A stretch of DNA of 43,411 nt from a virus: the IMG/VR virus record IMGVR_UViG_3300010885_061060, positions 1 to 43,411 of that record, one strand, 5' to 3'. The notes beneath the pieces were generated by a model that saw nothing but the letters and a program-made list of their open reading frames with translations, was not told the DNA's origin and searched no databases. The translations under genes were made by a program, and so were the position numbers. Positions 1 to 7,245 of the stretch are shown piece by piece. Numbering within the stretch: the first letter of the stretch is position 1; the number at the start of each line of letters is the position of its first letter.

Positions 1-1953
1 AGTCATTTTCTTCAACAGCGCCAAACTGGCTTCCACACCTTGTGTGTCTAGACCAGAGTCAATCATTTCGTCAATGAACAAGATGTTGATAGGGTGATAC
101 AAACTTTCCCACACATCACGGAACGCCCAACTCATGCTAAGTATCAACCTGTTGCGTTCACCACGACTCAAGTTGTCAAAGTCCAGTTCACGTCCCAGTT
201 CTTCAATGCTCACACTCAAGTCGTTTTGGAACTTCACAGTGTGTGGCAATCCAATACGATCCAAATAGTGTGTAAGGCGTGCGTTCAAGTAGCTCAAGTT
301 CTGATCAATGATCTTCTTGCGAACAAATGAATCTTTGCTTGTGAGCAGTTTCAACAAGAACTCTTGATGGTCCTGCACTTTGGTCAACTCATTGATCCGG
401 TTGTAGTCAACAACTTGTAATGCCTGTTGTTGCATGTCCTCGATCTGTTCGCTGTAAGGATCAGTTTCGGCGTGTTTACTAGTAATCTGTTGTAGTAAAT
501 TATTTACCTGGGTAGAGTGCTTGATGGCCTGTGCTTCTGTGTCGTAGTGTGTGGCAGGCTGTGCGCCCAGTTCTACAGGTACATAGCCTGCAAGTTGTTC
601 AACATAAGGATCTGTTTCTGCAGACTTGTCTTCAATCTTTTGCTGAATGTTTTCGATTTCGCTACTGTGTCGAATTGCTTCTGCTTCGGTCTTGTAATGT
701 GTTGTGGGCTTGATGCCCAGTTCACCCAAGGCCGTTAATGCATCAGTATTTTCCATCCACTGACCATTTGTGGCCAAGGCTTGTAGCACAGACTCTTGCA
801 GACTTTTGCGTTTGGCTTCCAGCACTTGCTCGTGTTTGGCATCGTGCATTTCCTGTCCACAAGCATAACACTTGTGATCTTCTAGCTGTGCAATTTCTGC
901 TTTTAGTTTTTCAATGGTCTTTTGTTCCTTGGCCTCATCAGTGACACAACGGGCAATGAGTCGTTCAAGTTCGGCAATGTCTTTGGCCCGTTGATTGTAT
1001 GCTGCCAAGTCTTGATGTGCTTGCAGTTCTGCTCCAATATCAATATGACTGAGTTGATGGTAACTGGCTTGTAAGGCAGAGATCTCTTTGGTTTGTGTTT
1101 GTTGCCATGCAGTTTGATAAGCCAGCAATCGATCATGTGCGTCTGCTTGTTTCTTGCGTTCGGTCCACAGTGCAAGTTCTTTGTGGGCCAGCAACTCTGC
1201 TTCGATGTTTACTCGGGCCAGTTCATCATACTGTCCCACAAGATATGCGAGGTCGCTGTCGTATTTCTTTTGCCACAGGCCTTGTCTGCGTCTAAGACTC
1301 TCAATCTGTTCTTCAATGCGCTTGTTGGCTTCTTGCACAGCACGTACTCTAAACTCTTCGGCCGTGATTGAATCCTTGGTCACTTTGTTTAGTTCTTTGA
1401 TGCGTTCAGCACGTTCACTCAACACAGTGATACCCAGCAACTGCTCAATGATGGTACGCTGTTCGTTGGCTTTTAAACTCAAGAACGGCTCTGTGTAAGT
1501 GTTCAAAGCCAAGATATGTTTGAACATGTCGTGACTCATGCCAAACACATGTTCAATAGCATCCTGTGTTTCACGGCTGTCGCCTTGTGCATCGTCTGTG
1601 GCAGTTTGTTGTTCGCTGTCTACATAGAAGCGCAACACATTGGGCTTGCGTCCACGTTCAATCTTGTATGTTTTACCGTTGACAGAAAAGTCTAGGCTCA
1701 CCATCATGCCCTTGGCATTGGTTTTGTTTACCAAGTTGTCCTTGCGAATGTTGCTGAGTGCTTGCCCGTACATGGCATAACTCAAGGCATTGATAATTGT
1801 GGTCTTGCCTGTGCCGTTACGGCTACCATCGCCGCCCAAGTCCAAGTTCTCACCCAATACTAGTGTAAGGTCTTGACGGTCAAAGTCAATGCCTTGCGTG
1901 GCATTGCCCACACTCATAAAGTTCTTGACAGTGAGATTTTTAATTTGGATCAT
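1..1953 (-). CDS. gp46: gp46-like recombination nuclease ATPase subunit (SbcC/Rad50 family), 3' end cut by window
   Basis: ATPase partner of gp47 in the Mre11/Rad50-type complex that processes DNA ends for phage recombination-dependent replication. The frame is open from the ATG at 1953 to the left edge (651 codons, no stop). The N-terminus has a Walker A loop (GENLDLGG...GTGKTT, about residues 30-50). Long coiled-coil halves flank a zinc-hook CxxC (CYAC, Cys362/Cys365). The C-terminal part has an ABC signature-like LSRGERNRL and a Walker B motif (NILFIDEM), followed by a D-loop-like SGLDT. The coiled coil contains two tandem 50-residue repeats (about residues 411-510). The start overlaps the gp47 stop by 4 bases (ATGA), implying translational coupling. 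Only a short C-terminal tail should be missing. Family assignment is secure. Confidence 0.95.
   Translation of the reverse strand, partial: MIQIKNLTVKNFMSVGNATQGIDFDRQDLTLVLGENLDLGGDGSRNGTGKTTIINALSYAMYGQALSNIRKDNLVNKTNAKGMMVSLDFSVNGKTYKIERGRKPNVLRFYVDSEQQTATDDAQGDSRETQDAIEHVFGMSHDMFKHILALNTYTEPFLSLKANEQRTIIEQLLGITVLSERAERIKELNKVTKDSITAEEFRVRAVQEANKRIEEQIESLRRRQGLWQKKYDSDLAYLVGQYDELARVNIEAELLAHKELALWTERKKQADAHDRLLAYQTAWQQTQTKEISALQASYHQLSHIDIGAELQAHQDLAAYNQRAKDIAELERLIARCVTDEAKEQKTIEKLKAEIAQLEDHKCYACGQEMHDAKHEQVLEAKRKSLQESVLQALATNGQWMENTDALTALGELGIKPTTHYKTEAEAIRHSSEIENIQQKIEDKSAETDPYVEQLAGYVPVELGAQPATHYDTEAQAIKHSTQVNNLLQQITSKHAETDPYSEQIEDMQQQALQVVDYNRINELTKVQDHQEFLLKLLTSKDSFVRKKIIDQNLSYLNARLTHYLDRIGLPHTVKFQNDLSVSIEELGRELDFDNLSRGERNRLILSMSWAFRDVWESLYHPINILFIDEMIDSGLDTQGVEASLALLKKMT
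420..720 (-). repeat. Tandem 50-residue repeat inside the gp46 coiled coil
   Basis: Two adjacent copies with a 150-base period. Both begin LG-x-x-P-x-THY-x-TEA-x-AI and both carry the string AETDPY about 35 residues later. The DNA copies have diverged clearly, so the duplication is old. The repeat lies after the zinc hook, in the returning arm of the coiled coil. Confidence 0.8.
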
Positions 1954-2966
1954 AGGTTTTGATATATTTGCAACAGCAATTTGTTGTCGTAGAATTCTGA
2001 TTCAATGTTGGTCAGTTGATCGGTAACAATTTGATCCACTGACTCAAATTTCACATCGCCCGGCGCAAGGTCCACATCCACACCTGAAGTTTTGTTGGGG
2101 ATCAAGGCCATTTCACGAAGACCATAATCTCGGATAAAAGTTTCTTTGATAAAGTTGGCTTCTTCGTATGAGATTTCAATGTCTAAGTTTACACGAACAT
2201 GCATCCGGGGTGCAAGCAGTGTGGCTGCATTGTCAATCAAGTTGGCCAGACCGTACACTCGATATCGGGGTTGATCAGGCCAAGCATGATACTCTGGCTC
2301 CTTACCCCACTCCAGTATCATCATGCCACGTTCATCGTCCCCGGCATCGGCATAGTTGTGCGGAAAGCAGTTGCCAATGTAGGTGATGTTGTTGGCAGTT
2401 TGACGTTTGTGAAAGTGTCCGGTAAACACATGGTCAAACCCATGAAAATCGTTGCGTTGTATAGTGCCATGATCCGGCATCTGTACCATGGCATTCATGT
2501 AGTAACCTGGCAGTTCAAAATGTCCAAACATGTATCGGCCGGTCAGCTTTGGAATACGTTTGTGATCATCACCGCACAGCCAAGGAGCAATGACAACGTC
2601 ACCATGACTGAACCAGTCATTGCAAATGTTAACTTTCGGCAAATGTTTGGCCCACTCCACACTTTGAATATCGCGCTTGTCTCGATAATAAAGATCGTGA
2701 TTGCCAGGAATAAAATATACCTGATCAAAGTTGTCGTTCATGTGCTCCAGGGCCCGGAGACTGTAACTCAAGGTAACAATATTTAAGCTGGCCCTGTTGT
2801 TGTGCCAGTCGCCAAGAAACATGCAGGTTTCGCAACCCTCTTCTCGTGCCTTGGCAGTGGCCCATTTGACGAAATCCAAACAGTCGTCGTTGTGTGTTTG
2901 ACTGTTAGATTTCAATCCAAAATGTATGTCTGTGAAGACCGCGGCTTTCTTGAATAGATTTGTCAT
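1950..2966 (-). CDS. gp47: gp47-like recombination nuclease (SbcD/Mre11 family)
   Basis: Metallophosphoesterase nuclease subunit working with gp46 on DNA ends. At 338 residues it is about the usual phage length. All five metal-binding motifs can be read in order: D-x-H (Asp13, His15 in TDIHFG), GDWHN (Asp53), GNHD (89-91), GHFE (His149) and GHFHK (His184, His186). The catalytic set appears intact. It lies 26 bases downstream of the radical SAM gene and overlaps gp46 by 4 bases. There is no Shine-Dalgarno sequence before the ATG. Instead a promoter-like TACAAT ends 5 bases before it, suggesting an additional, possibly leaderless, start of transcription. Assignment is secure. Confidence 0.96.
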   Translation of the reverse strand: MTNLFKKAAVFTDIHFGLKSNSQTHNDDCLDFVKWATAKAREEGCETCMFLGDWHNNRASLNIVTLSYSLRALEHMNDNFDQVYFIPGNHDLYYRDKRDIQSVEWAKHLPKVNICNDWFSHGDVVIAPWLCGDDHKRIPKLTGRYMFGHFELPGYYMNAMVQMPDHGTIQRNDFHGFDHVFTGHFHKRQTANNITYIGNCFPHNYADAGDDERGMMILEWGKEPEYHAWPDQPRYRVYGLANLIDNAATLLAPRMHVRVNLDIEISYEEANFIKETFIRDYGLREMALIPNKTSGVDVDLAPGDVKFESVDQIVTDQLTNIESEFYDNKLLLQIYQNL

Positions 2967-2971
2967 TCGCT

Positions 2972-3000
2972 ATTGTACACTATACCAAACAGTTATTCAA
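2972..3000 (-). promoter_or_regulatory. Putative sigma70-type promoter directly in front of gp47
   Basis: On the minus strand, TTGAAT (2995-3000) is followed by 17 bases and TACAAT (2972-2977). The gp47 ATG begins 5 bases after the -10, so the predicted +1 falls on or next to the start codon. No ribosome-binding site is visible. The -35 element overlaps the end of the radical SAM gene. Prediction from sequence only. Confidence 0.5.
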
Positions 3001-4132
3001 GATGCAATTCAACCAAATCAATCACATGCGGCCACAAGTCTTTAAATTTGCGATTGGACCATTTATCATACCATGCAATTTGATTATAGAATTCTTTTTT
3101 TGAACAAGATTTTCCTTGTGCCTGTGCTAGTTTTGTTTTGATCAAATCTAAATTGGCCAACGGATAAAAATCTCTATCTTCTGGATGAATAGTTTCGTAG
3201 TGTGTTTGCACAACGTCGTTGAGAATTTGCTCAGCCAACACTTGTATAGCAGCTGGCATACTAAAAACATCTATAGCCGATGGGCCAAAGTATGGTTGAA
3301 AATTAAATTTCTTAATGCCAAATTCGTGAAATCGCTTGACAGTTTCAATCAAGTCAAATGCACCAAACACACTGTACACCATGTTGATAGTAACATCATC
3401 TGGCCAGTGTTGAGTTAAAAATTTTAAATTTGTTTCCAGTTGATCCCATTTGGCACCATTCCTGACATACTCAAATTGTTGATTGATATTTTCACAACTT
3501 ATATTCCAGATGGTGTTTTCTCTCGGACGACTCAGTAGTTTTGGCGTACATGGCAATCTTTCCAAGTCATAAGACAAATTGGTTAAAATACTGATTCTAA
3601 CAGAGTCGGGCAATTTAGCAATCAACTCATAGTTTTGTTTCATCAACATGGGCTCGCCGCCCACTAGTGAAATTTCATCTATTTCATCTACATGTCGCAA
3701 TATAAAATTCAACAGGTCGTCTTGGTAACTTTTTACTGGACTGATAGAGTGGGTGTTTAATCGATCAGCCCAGGTACTACTAAACATTGGACTACAATAC
3801 AAACAGCCCAAGTTACAACTGTTATTCCATCGAACATCAATGTTTTTTAATTGAAACCCTTTGTAACTTGGATAGAATTTTAAATAGTGCTCTCTCAACG
3901 ATGACAGCCCGCTTGAATGTTCTAGACTCACACAGGTTTTGCAATTTTCGTGAAAATTGTTTTTGAGCATAGACTCGCGAATTTGATTCAATACTGGCGA
4001 GTGTTGAATATTTTCTATGGACTCATGGTTGAGGTTGCCAAGACTGGTAAGTCCGCTACAGCATGTTCGTACATGTCCATCTTCTCTAATGGTTAATCCA
4101 TTAAATGGCGCTGTACAATATACTGAACTCAT
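2993..4132 (-). CDS. Radical SAM protein with N-terminal twitch/SPASM-like module (copy 1)
   Basis: Predicted iron-sulfur enzyme that cleaves S-adenosylmethionine; substrate unknown. The start is taken at 4132 because its ATG overlaps the gp55 TGA in an ATGA junction. A longer reading from 4204 would run 76 bases into gp55. In the 379-residue protein, Cys6, Cys24/25, Cys64 and Cys67 form a SPASM/twitch-like pattern (C..P...IR-DG, CC, GNL..ES, C..C) before the core. The radical SAM motif CNLGCLYC (Cys106, 110, 113) is followed by FSSTWAD, and a GGEP motif lies at 158-161. Family knowledge: such N-terminal-twitch radical SAM proteins occur in marine T4-like phages without known function. The gene is visibly AT-rich (bases 3061-3120 hold only 15 G+C by hand count) and sits between core genes gp55 and gp47, which suggests insertion. 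Two relatives lie at 40440 and 42914. Confidence 0.9.
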   Translation of the reverse strand: MSSVYCTAPFNGLTIREDGHVRTCCSGLTSLGNLNHESIENIQHSPVLNQIRESMLKNNFHENCKTCVSLEHSSGLSSLREHYLKFYPSYKGFQLKNIDVRWNNSCNLGCLYCSPMFSSTWADRLNTHSISPVKSYQDDLLNFILRHVDEIDEISLVGGEPMLMKQNYELIAKLPDSVRISILTNLSYDLERLPCTPKLLSRPRENTIWNISCENINQQFEYVRNGAKWDQLETNLKFLTQHWPDDVTINMVYSVFGAFDLIETVKRFHEFGIKKFNFQPYFGPSAIDVFSMPAAIQVLAEQILNDVVQTHYETIHPEDRDFYPLANLDLIKTKLAQAQGKSCSKKEFYNQIAWYDKWSNRKFKDLWPHVIDLVELHLE

Positions 4133-5025
4133 TCTTCGTAAGTGGTAGTAACTGGTCCGCTCATGGCGGCCATGCCAGCTTTGCCGGAGTTCTGTCGTGT
4201 CCATGATGGGTTCAGTCCGTTCATTTCCAGTATGTCATCACGAATGTTTTGATTTTTCTTTTCAATGTTCAGGATGCGAGTAAAACTATTAGTGATAGCG
4301 GCAGTATAATACGCAAAAGGGTTCTGCGATTTGGACTCGTCAAATTGCAAGCCAATTTGGCTGAGTTGTAGCAGGGCTTGTCCGCGCATTTCTTCATTGT
4401 AGGTGTATCCTCTCCAGTTTGATCGGGTGGCATAGCGTTCGCACAGTTTCATAAACATCATGGCCAGTTTGCGTGTCATGTTGCCATGATCCTTGCAGAA
4501 CTCGCCAGAGTCCAGGTCACCACGCCAGTGGCTTTTGCCTATCAACACAGGCGTTTTGTTTTCGTCTAATCTATAATGCCAGAACGGGGGAAAGTTAACT
4601 CTCATGTGTGTGGGATCCAGCACCACGTCCTCAACCAGGTCTGCTAATGGATCTTCTGTTACATCATCCAGGTCCAAGATGTCTTCAATTTTTTTCTTTT
4701 TGGCAGCAGTTTTGGGCACTTTCTTGGGAGCCATGGGTATGTGTTCCCAGGTCATGATGCGGAAAACCACTTCTGTATTGGGTATTTTTTTGGGATCAAG
4801 AACTTCACCGGTTTCACGTTTGTGACGGTCTGCACGATTGCGGCGTGCTTCGGCCACAGTTTTTTGATTGATTTTGCTTACACTGGGCAGGATCATGTCA
4901 AACTGATGATCAGTCACACGGTCCAGGAATGAGCAGTAGGTGTTTTTGCTGAGATGTATTTCTTTAAGAATATCTCTGTTGTTGAGATAGTTAACACGCG
5001 GCGCAGTCTTTGCGATTAGGGTCAT
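4129..5025 (-). CDS. gp55: gp55-like late-transcription sigma factor
   Basis: Redirects host RNA polymerase to TATAAATA-type late promoters, several of which precede the structural genes in this window. The protein has 298 residues, longer than T4 gp55 (185). The N-terminus (VNYLNNRDIL) and a C-terminal sigma region 2-like helical block (about 183-270, including NWRGYTY..EM, QFDESKS-NPFAYYT and IEKKNQNIRDDIL) are typical of marine phage gp55. Between them is a long middle segment with a Lys-rich stretch (about 101-112) and an acidic stretch (114-135). An SD-like GGAGAC lies 8 bases before the ATG. The gene ends in a 4-base overlap with the radical SAM gene and is first in the minus-strand unit. 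Confidence 0.93.
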   Translation of the reverse strand: MTLIAKTAPRVNYLNNRDILKEIHLSKNTYCSFLDRVTDHQFDMILPSVSKINQKTVAEARRNRADRHKRETGEVLDPKKIPNTEVVFRIMTWEHIPMAPKKVPKTAAKKKKIEDILDLDDVTEDPLADLVEDVVLDPTHMRVNFPPFWHYRLDENKTPVLIGKSHWRGDLDSGEFCKDHGNMTRKLAMMFMKLCERYATRSNWRGYTYNEEMRGQALLQLSQIGLQFDESKSQNPFAYYTAAITNSFTRILNIEKKNQNIRDDILEMNGLNPSWTRQNSGKAGMAAMSGPVTTTYEE

Positions 5026-5049
5026 TGATAAGTCTCCAAGTATGTACTT

Positions 5050-5077
5050 ATTGTAGCATATCTACAACAGTTGTCAA
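5050..5077 (-). promoter_or_regulatory. Strong sigma70-type (early) promoter of the gp55 operon
   Basis: Minus strand: perfect -35 TTGACA (5072-5077), 16-base spacer, -10 TACAAT (5050-5055) preceded by TG one base upstream (extended -10). The predicted transcript starts near 5043, about 18 bases before the gp55 ATG, leaving room for the GGAGAC site at 5032-5037. This is the best host-type promoter in the window and implies early expression of the late sigma factor and the gp46/47 nuclease. Confidence 0.8.
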
Positions 5078-5108
5078 CCTCTTCTTAAACTGCGTGGTTA
5101 AAAAATTT

Positions 5109-5116
5109 GTTAAATA
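5109..5116 (+). promoter_or_regulatory. Possible late promoter element before the gp48-like gene
   Basis: GTTAAATA matches the T4 late octamer TATAAATA at 6 of 8 positions and lies 20 bases before the ATG at 5137, with an AGGA ribosome site (5125-5128) between them. The arrangement (short leader, SD) fits a late promoter for the baseplate block. The match is weaker than those at 13692 and 33896. Confidence 0.45.
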
Positions 5117-5136
5117 ACACATACAGGAATAAAAAC

Positions 5137-6945
5137 ATGGCACTCAGATCCGTCGACGACCCAGATTACACCAACCCCTATGGCATTGGTGCCCAAGAAC
5201 AGGACGTTGCAATAAGCAAAAAACTCATAGCAGAACGCAATGCCAACGAATTACAGTTAATTGCAGAACAGGCCAAGTATTCCCGCCAAGAACAAAAACG
5301 CCTGGAAGCAGAGGCAGCGGCTGCTGCTGCTCGAGGCGATTCAGATGCGGCTGCCAAGGCAACCGCAGCCAAACAATACGCAGATGAAAAAGCCAGTATT
5401 GCTGCCGATCTTGAACGAAATGGTCGATTGCGTCAACAGACTGAACAAGGACTACAAGAACACGAAGCAACTCTTGCTCGAATGCGAGCCAAGGAAGCCG
5501 CTACCCCGCCCAACGTTAAGATTGTGAATGCTGGATCTGACCCAGCAGCTCAATCTCCTCCCACAGTGCCCACGCTGAGTGAATCTACTGCGTCTTCATA
5601 TTCGCCTGCAACAGTAGAACCAAATAATAGTCCATATGCATCACAACGAGCACAGCAAAACGAACAGATACAATCTGCGGAACCTGCGCCAATCTCTCAA
5701 GGCAACAGCCCATATGCATCACAACGAGCACAGCAAAACGAACAGATACAATCTGCGGAACCTGCGCCGGTAGAGCCAGGGTCACTGGCGGAAACACAAA
5801 ACAATGTGTTGAGCACAATACAAACCAATCCGGTGTCAACACCTGGTGCAGTTCCAGATACTCCAGCTGCCACTGGCGTCTTTGCCAATCCCAATTTTTC
5901 TCAAGAAGCCATAAGTGGCGTAACAGAACCTGCAGCAGTGTCAGCAGGAACGCCAGGAGCTGAAAGTGCCTTTAATCAAGGAGCTTTAGGAACTAGAGCA
6001 CCGGCACCAGTAGATGATCCCACAGCAGCGGCAGCAGCAACCCCTGCAGTACCACCAGTCGAAACAGCAGCACAACAAGCAGAACGAGAAGCTAGAGATG
6101 CCGCAGCCGCTGAACAAGCTGCCAAGCTACGAGCACAACAACAAGCAGCCATACAAGCTGAGTTTCAAACTCCGGCCAACGGCGACTGGCGTGTGCGACT
6201 GCGTCTGGCTCCAGGTGCCACTTATTTGTACAAAGATACTGACAACAAACTGCTGGCTCCACTGGCAGCCAGTGACGGAGTGGTATTTCCATACATGCCT
6301 ACTATCGGTACCACCTACTCAGCCAACTACGATCAAACTGATCTGGTGCACAGCAACTACAAAGGTTATTTTTATCGCAATAGTGCAGTGGACGCTGTCA
6401 GCATCACTGGCAAATTCACAGCACAAGACACATTTGAAGCCACTTACATGTTGGCAGTGATACATTTTTTCAGATCAGTGACCAAAATGTTTTATGGACA
6501 AGACTGGCAACGAGGTGCTCCTCCTCCATTGGTGTTCTTGTCGGGACTGGGCGAGTACCAGTTCAACAATCATCCTTGTGTGGTCAGCAGTTTCAACTAC
6601 AGCCTGCCCAATGATGTGGACTACATCAGAACCAAGCCCAACAACTACAATGTGGATTTGAGTTCTCGTGAAACCAAACCTGACAGCGGCCCATTCAGTG
6701 AAATTCTTGGCGTGGTCCAGCGTTTGAAAAACGCAGCCCTGCCCAGAGGAGCTCAGCGTCCGGTACCAGAACAAGGCCTGGTCACTGCGCAGAGTGTGAA
6801 CAACACTCAAAACAGTACCTATGTGCCCACCAGCTTGGATATCACCATTTCATTGCTGCCGATAAACACTCGAAAACAAATCAGTCAAGGGTTTAGTGTG
6901 CAAGAATTCAGCAAAGGCACACTGTTGAGAAAAGGATTCTGGTAA
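5137..6945 (+). CDS. gp48: gp48-like tail-tube cap/baseplate protein with long N-terminal extension
   Basis: Caps the baseplate and starts the tail tube. The start is placed at the ATG at 5137, which has AGGA 8 bases upstream; a TTG at 5107 gives a 10-residue longer reading without a ribosome site. In the 602-residue protein about 345 N-terminal residues are an Ala/Gln/Glu-rich helical stretch followed by a Pro/Ser/Gln linker that holds a 26-residue tandem repeat. The C-terminal part (from about DWRVRLRLAPGA) has the strings typical of marine gp48: FPYMPTIG, SNYKGYFYRNSAVD, FTAQDTFEATYMLAVIHFFRSVTKMFYGQD and YSLPNDVDYIRT. T4 gp48 is 364 residues, so the extension is extra. gp54, its paralogue, is the alternative name. 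It overlaps gp53 by one base (TAATG). Confidence 0.85.
   Translation: MALRSVDDPDYTNPYGIGAQEQDVAISKKLIAERNANELQLIAEQAKYSRQEQKRLEAEAAAAAARGDSDAAAKATAAKQYADEKASIAADLERNGRLRQQTEQGLQEHEATLARMRAKEAATPPNVKIVNAGSDPAAQSPPTVPTLSESTASSYSPATVEPNNSPYASQRAQQNEQIQSAEPAPISQGNSPYASQRAQQNEQIQSAEPAPVEPGSLAETQNNVLSTIQTNPVSTPGAVPDTPAATGVFANPNFSQEAISGVTEPAAVSAGTPGAESAFNQGALGTRAPAPVDDPTAAAAATPAVPPVETAAQQAEREARDAAAAEQAAKLRAQQQAAIQAEFQTPANGDWRVRLRLAPGATYLYKDTDNKLLAPLAASDGVVFPYMPTIGTTYSANYDQTDLVHSNYKGYFYRNSAVDAVSITGKFTAQDTFEATYMLAVIHFFRSVTKMFYGQDWQRGAPPPLVFLSGLGEYQFNNHPCVVSSFNYSLPNDVDYIRTKPNNYNVDLSSRETKPDSGPFSEILGVVQRLKNAALPRGAQRPVPEQGLVTAQSVNNTQNSTYVPTSLDITISLLPINTRKQISQGFSVQEFSKGTLLRKGFW
5632..5768 (+). repeat. 78-base tandem repeat in the gp48 linker
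   Basis: A 59-base stretch at 5632-5690 recurs base for base at 5710-5768 (period 78 bases, 26 codons, reading SPYASQRAQQNEQIQSAEPAP). The frame is kept. Complete identity at the DNA level indicates a recent duplication and a site likely to vary in copy number between relatives. Confidence 0.95.
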
Positions 6946-7244
6946 TGGCCAATTATGATCCCACAAGCCCGTACTACTTGACCGGTGTGAGTCAATTTTT
7001 CCTTGACGTCATGGTCAATAGACCCATACCCAAAGAAACTGATGACTTGCCGTTTGAAATAAACTTGACTTATCAATACAGGCCAGATCTGCTGGCCAAT
7101 GACCTGTATGGCAATGGCGCTTTGTGGTGGGTGTTTTATCAGCGCAATCCCAACACACTCACAAAACCCCCACTGGATTTTGTACAAGGCACGTTGATCT
7201 ATTTGCCCAAGATCAACACTTTGAAATCAGCTCTGGGATTCTAA
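6945..7244 (+). CDS. gp53: gp53-like baseplate wedge protein
   Basis: Small baseplate wedge component (99 residues, shorter than T4 gp53 of 196). Recognised by YRPDLLANDLYGNGALWWVF followed by QRNPN and a C-terminal GTLIYLPKI segment, the LysM-like end typical of gp53. The start codon overlaps the gp48 stop (TAATG). The next gene starts 1 base after its stop. Position between gp48 and gp5 agrees with the call. Confidence 0.88.
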   Translation: MANYDPTSPYYLTGVSQFFLDVMVNRPIPKETDDLPFEINLTYQYRPDLLANDLYGNGALWWVFYQRNPNTLTKPPLDFVQGTLIYLPKINTLKSALGF

Positions 7245-7245
7245 T

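Noticed and set aside
94-1498. Several plus-strand ORFs of 60-114 codons across the left end
   Set aside because: They lie over gp46, whose frame runs open to the window edge and carries Walker A, zinc hook and Walker B motifs.
2199-2786. 195-codon plus-strand ORF opposite gp47
   Set aside because: gp47 has all nuclease motifs on the other strand; this frame is its shadow.
4133-4204. 24-codon longer N-terminus for the first radical SAM gene
   Set aside because: It would overlap gp55 by 76 bases; the ATGA junction at 4132 and the immediate SPASM-like motif support the shorter form.
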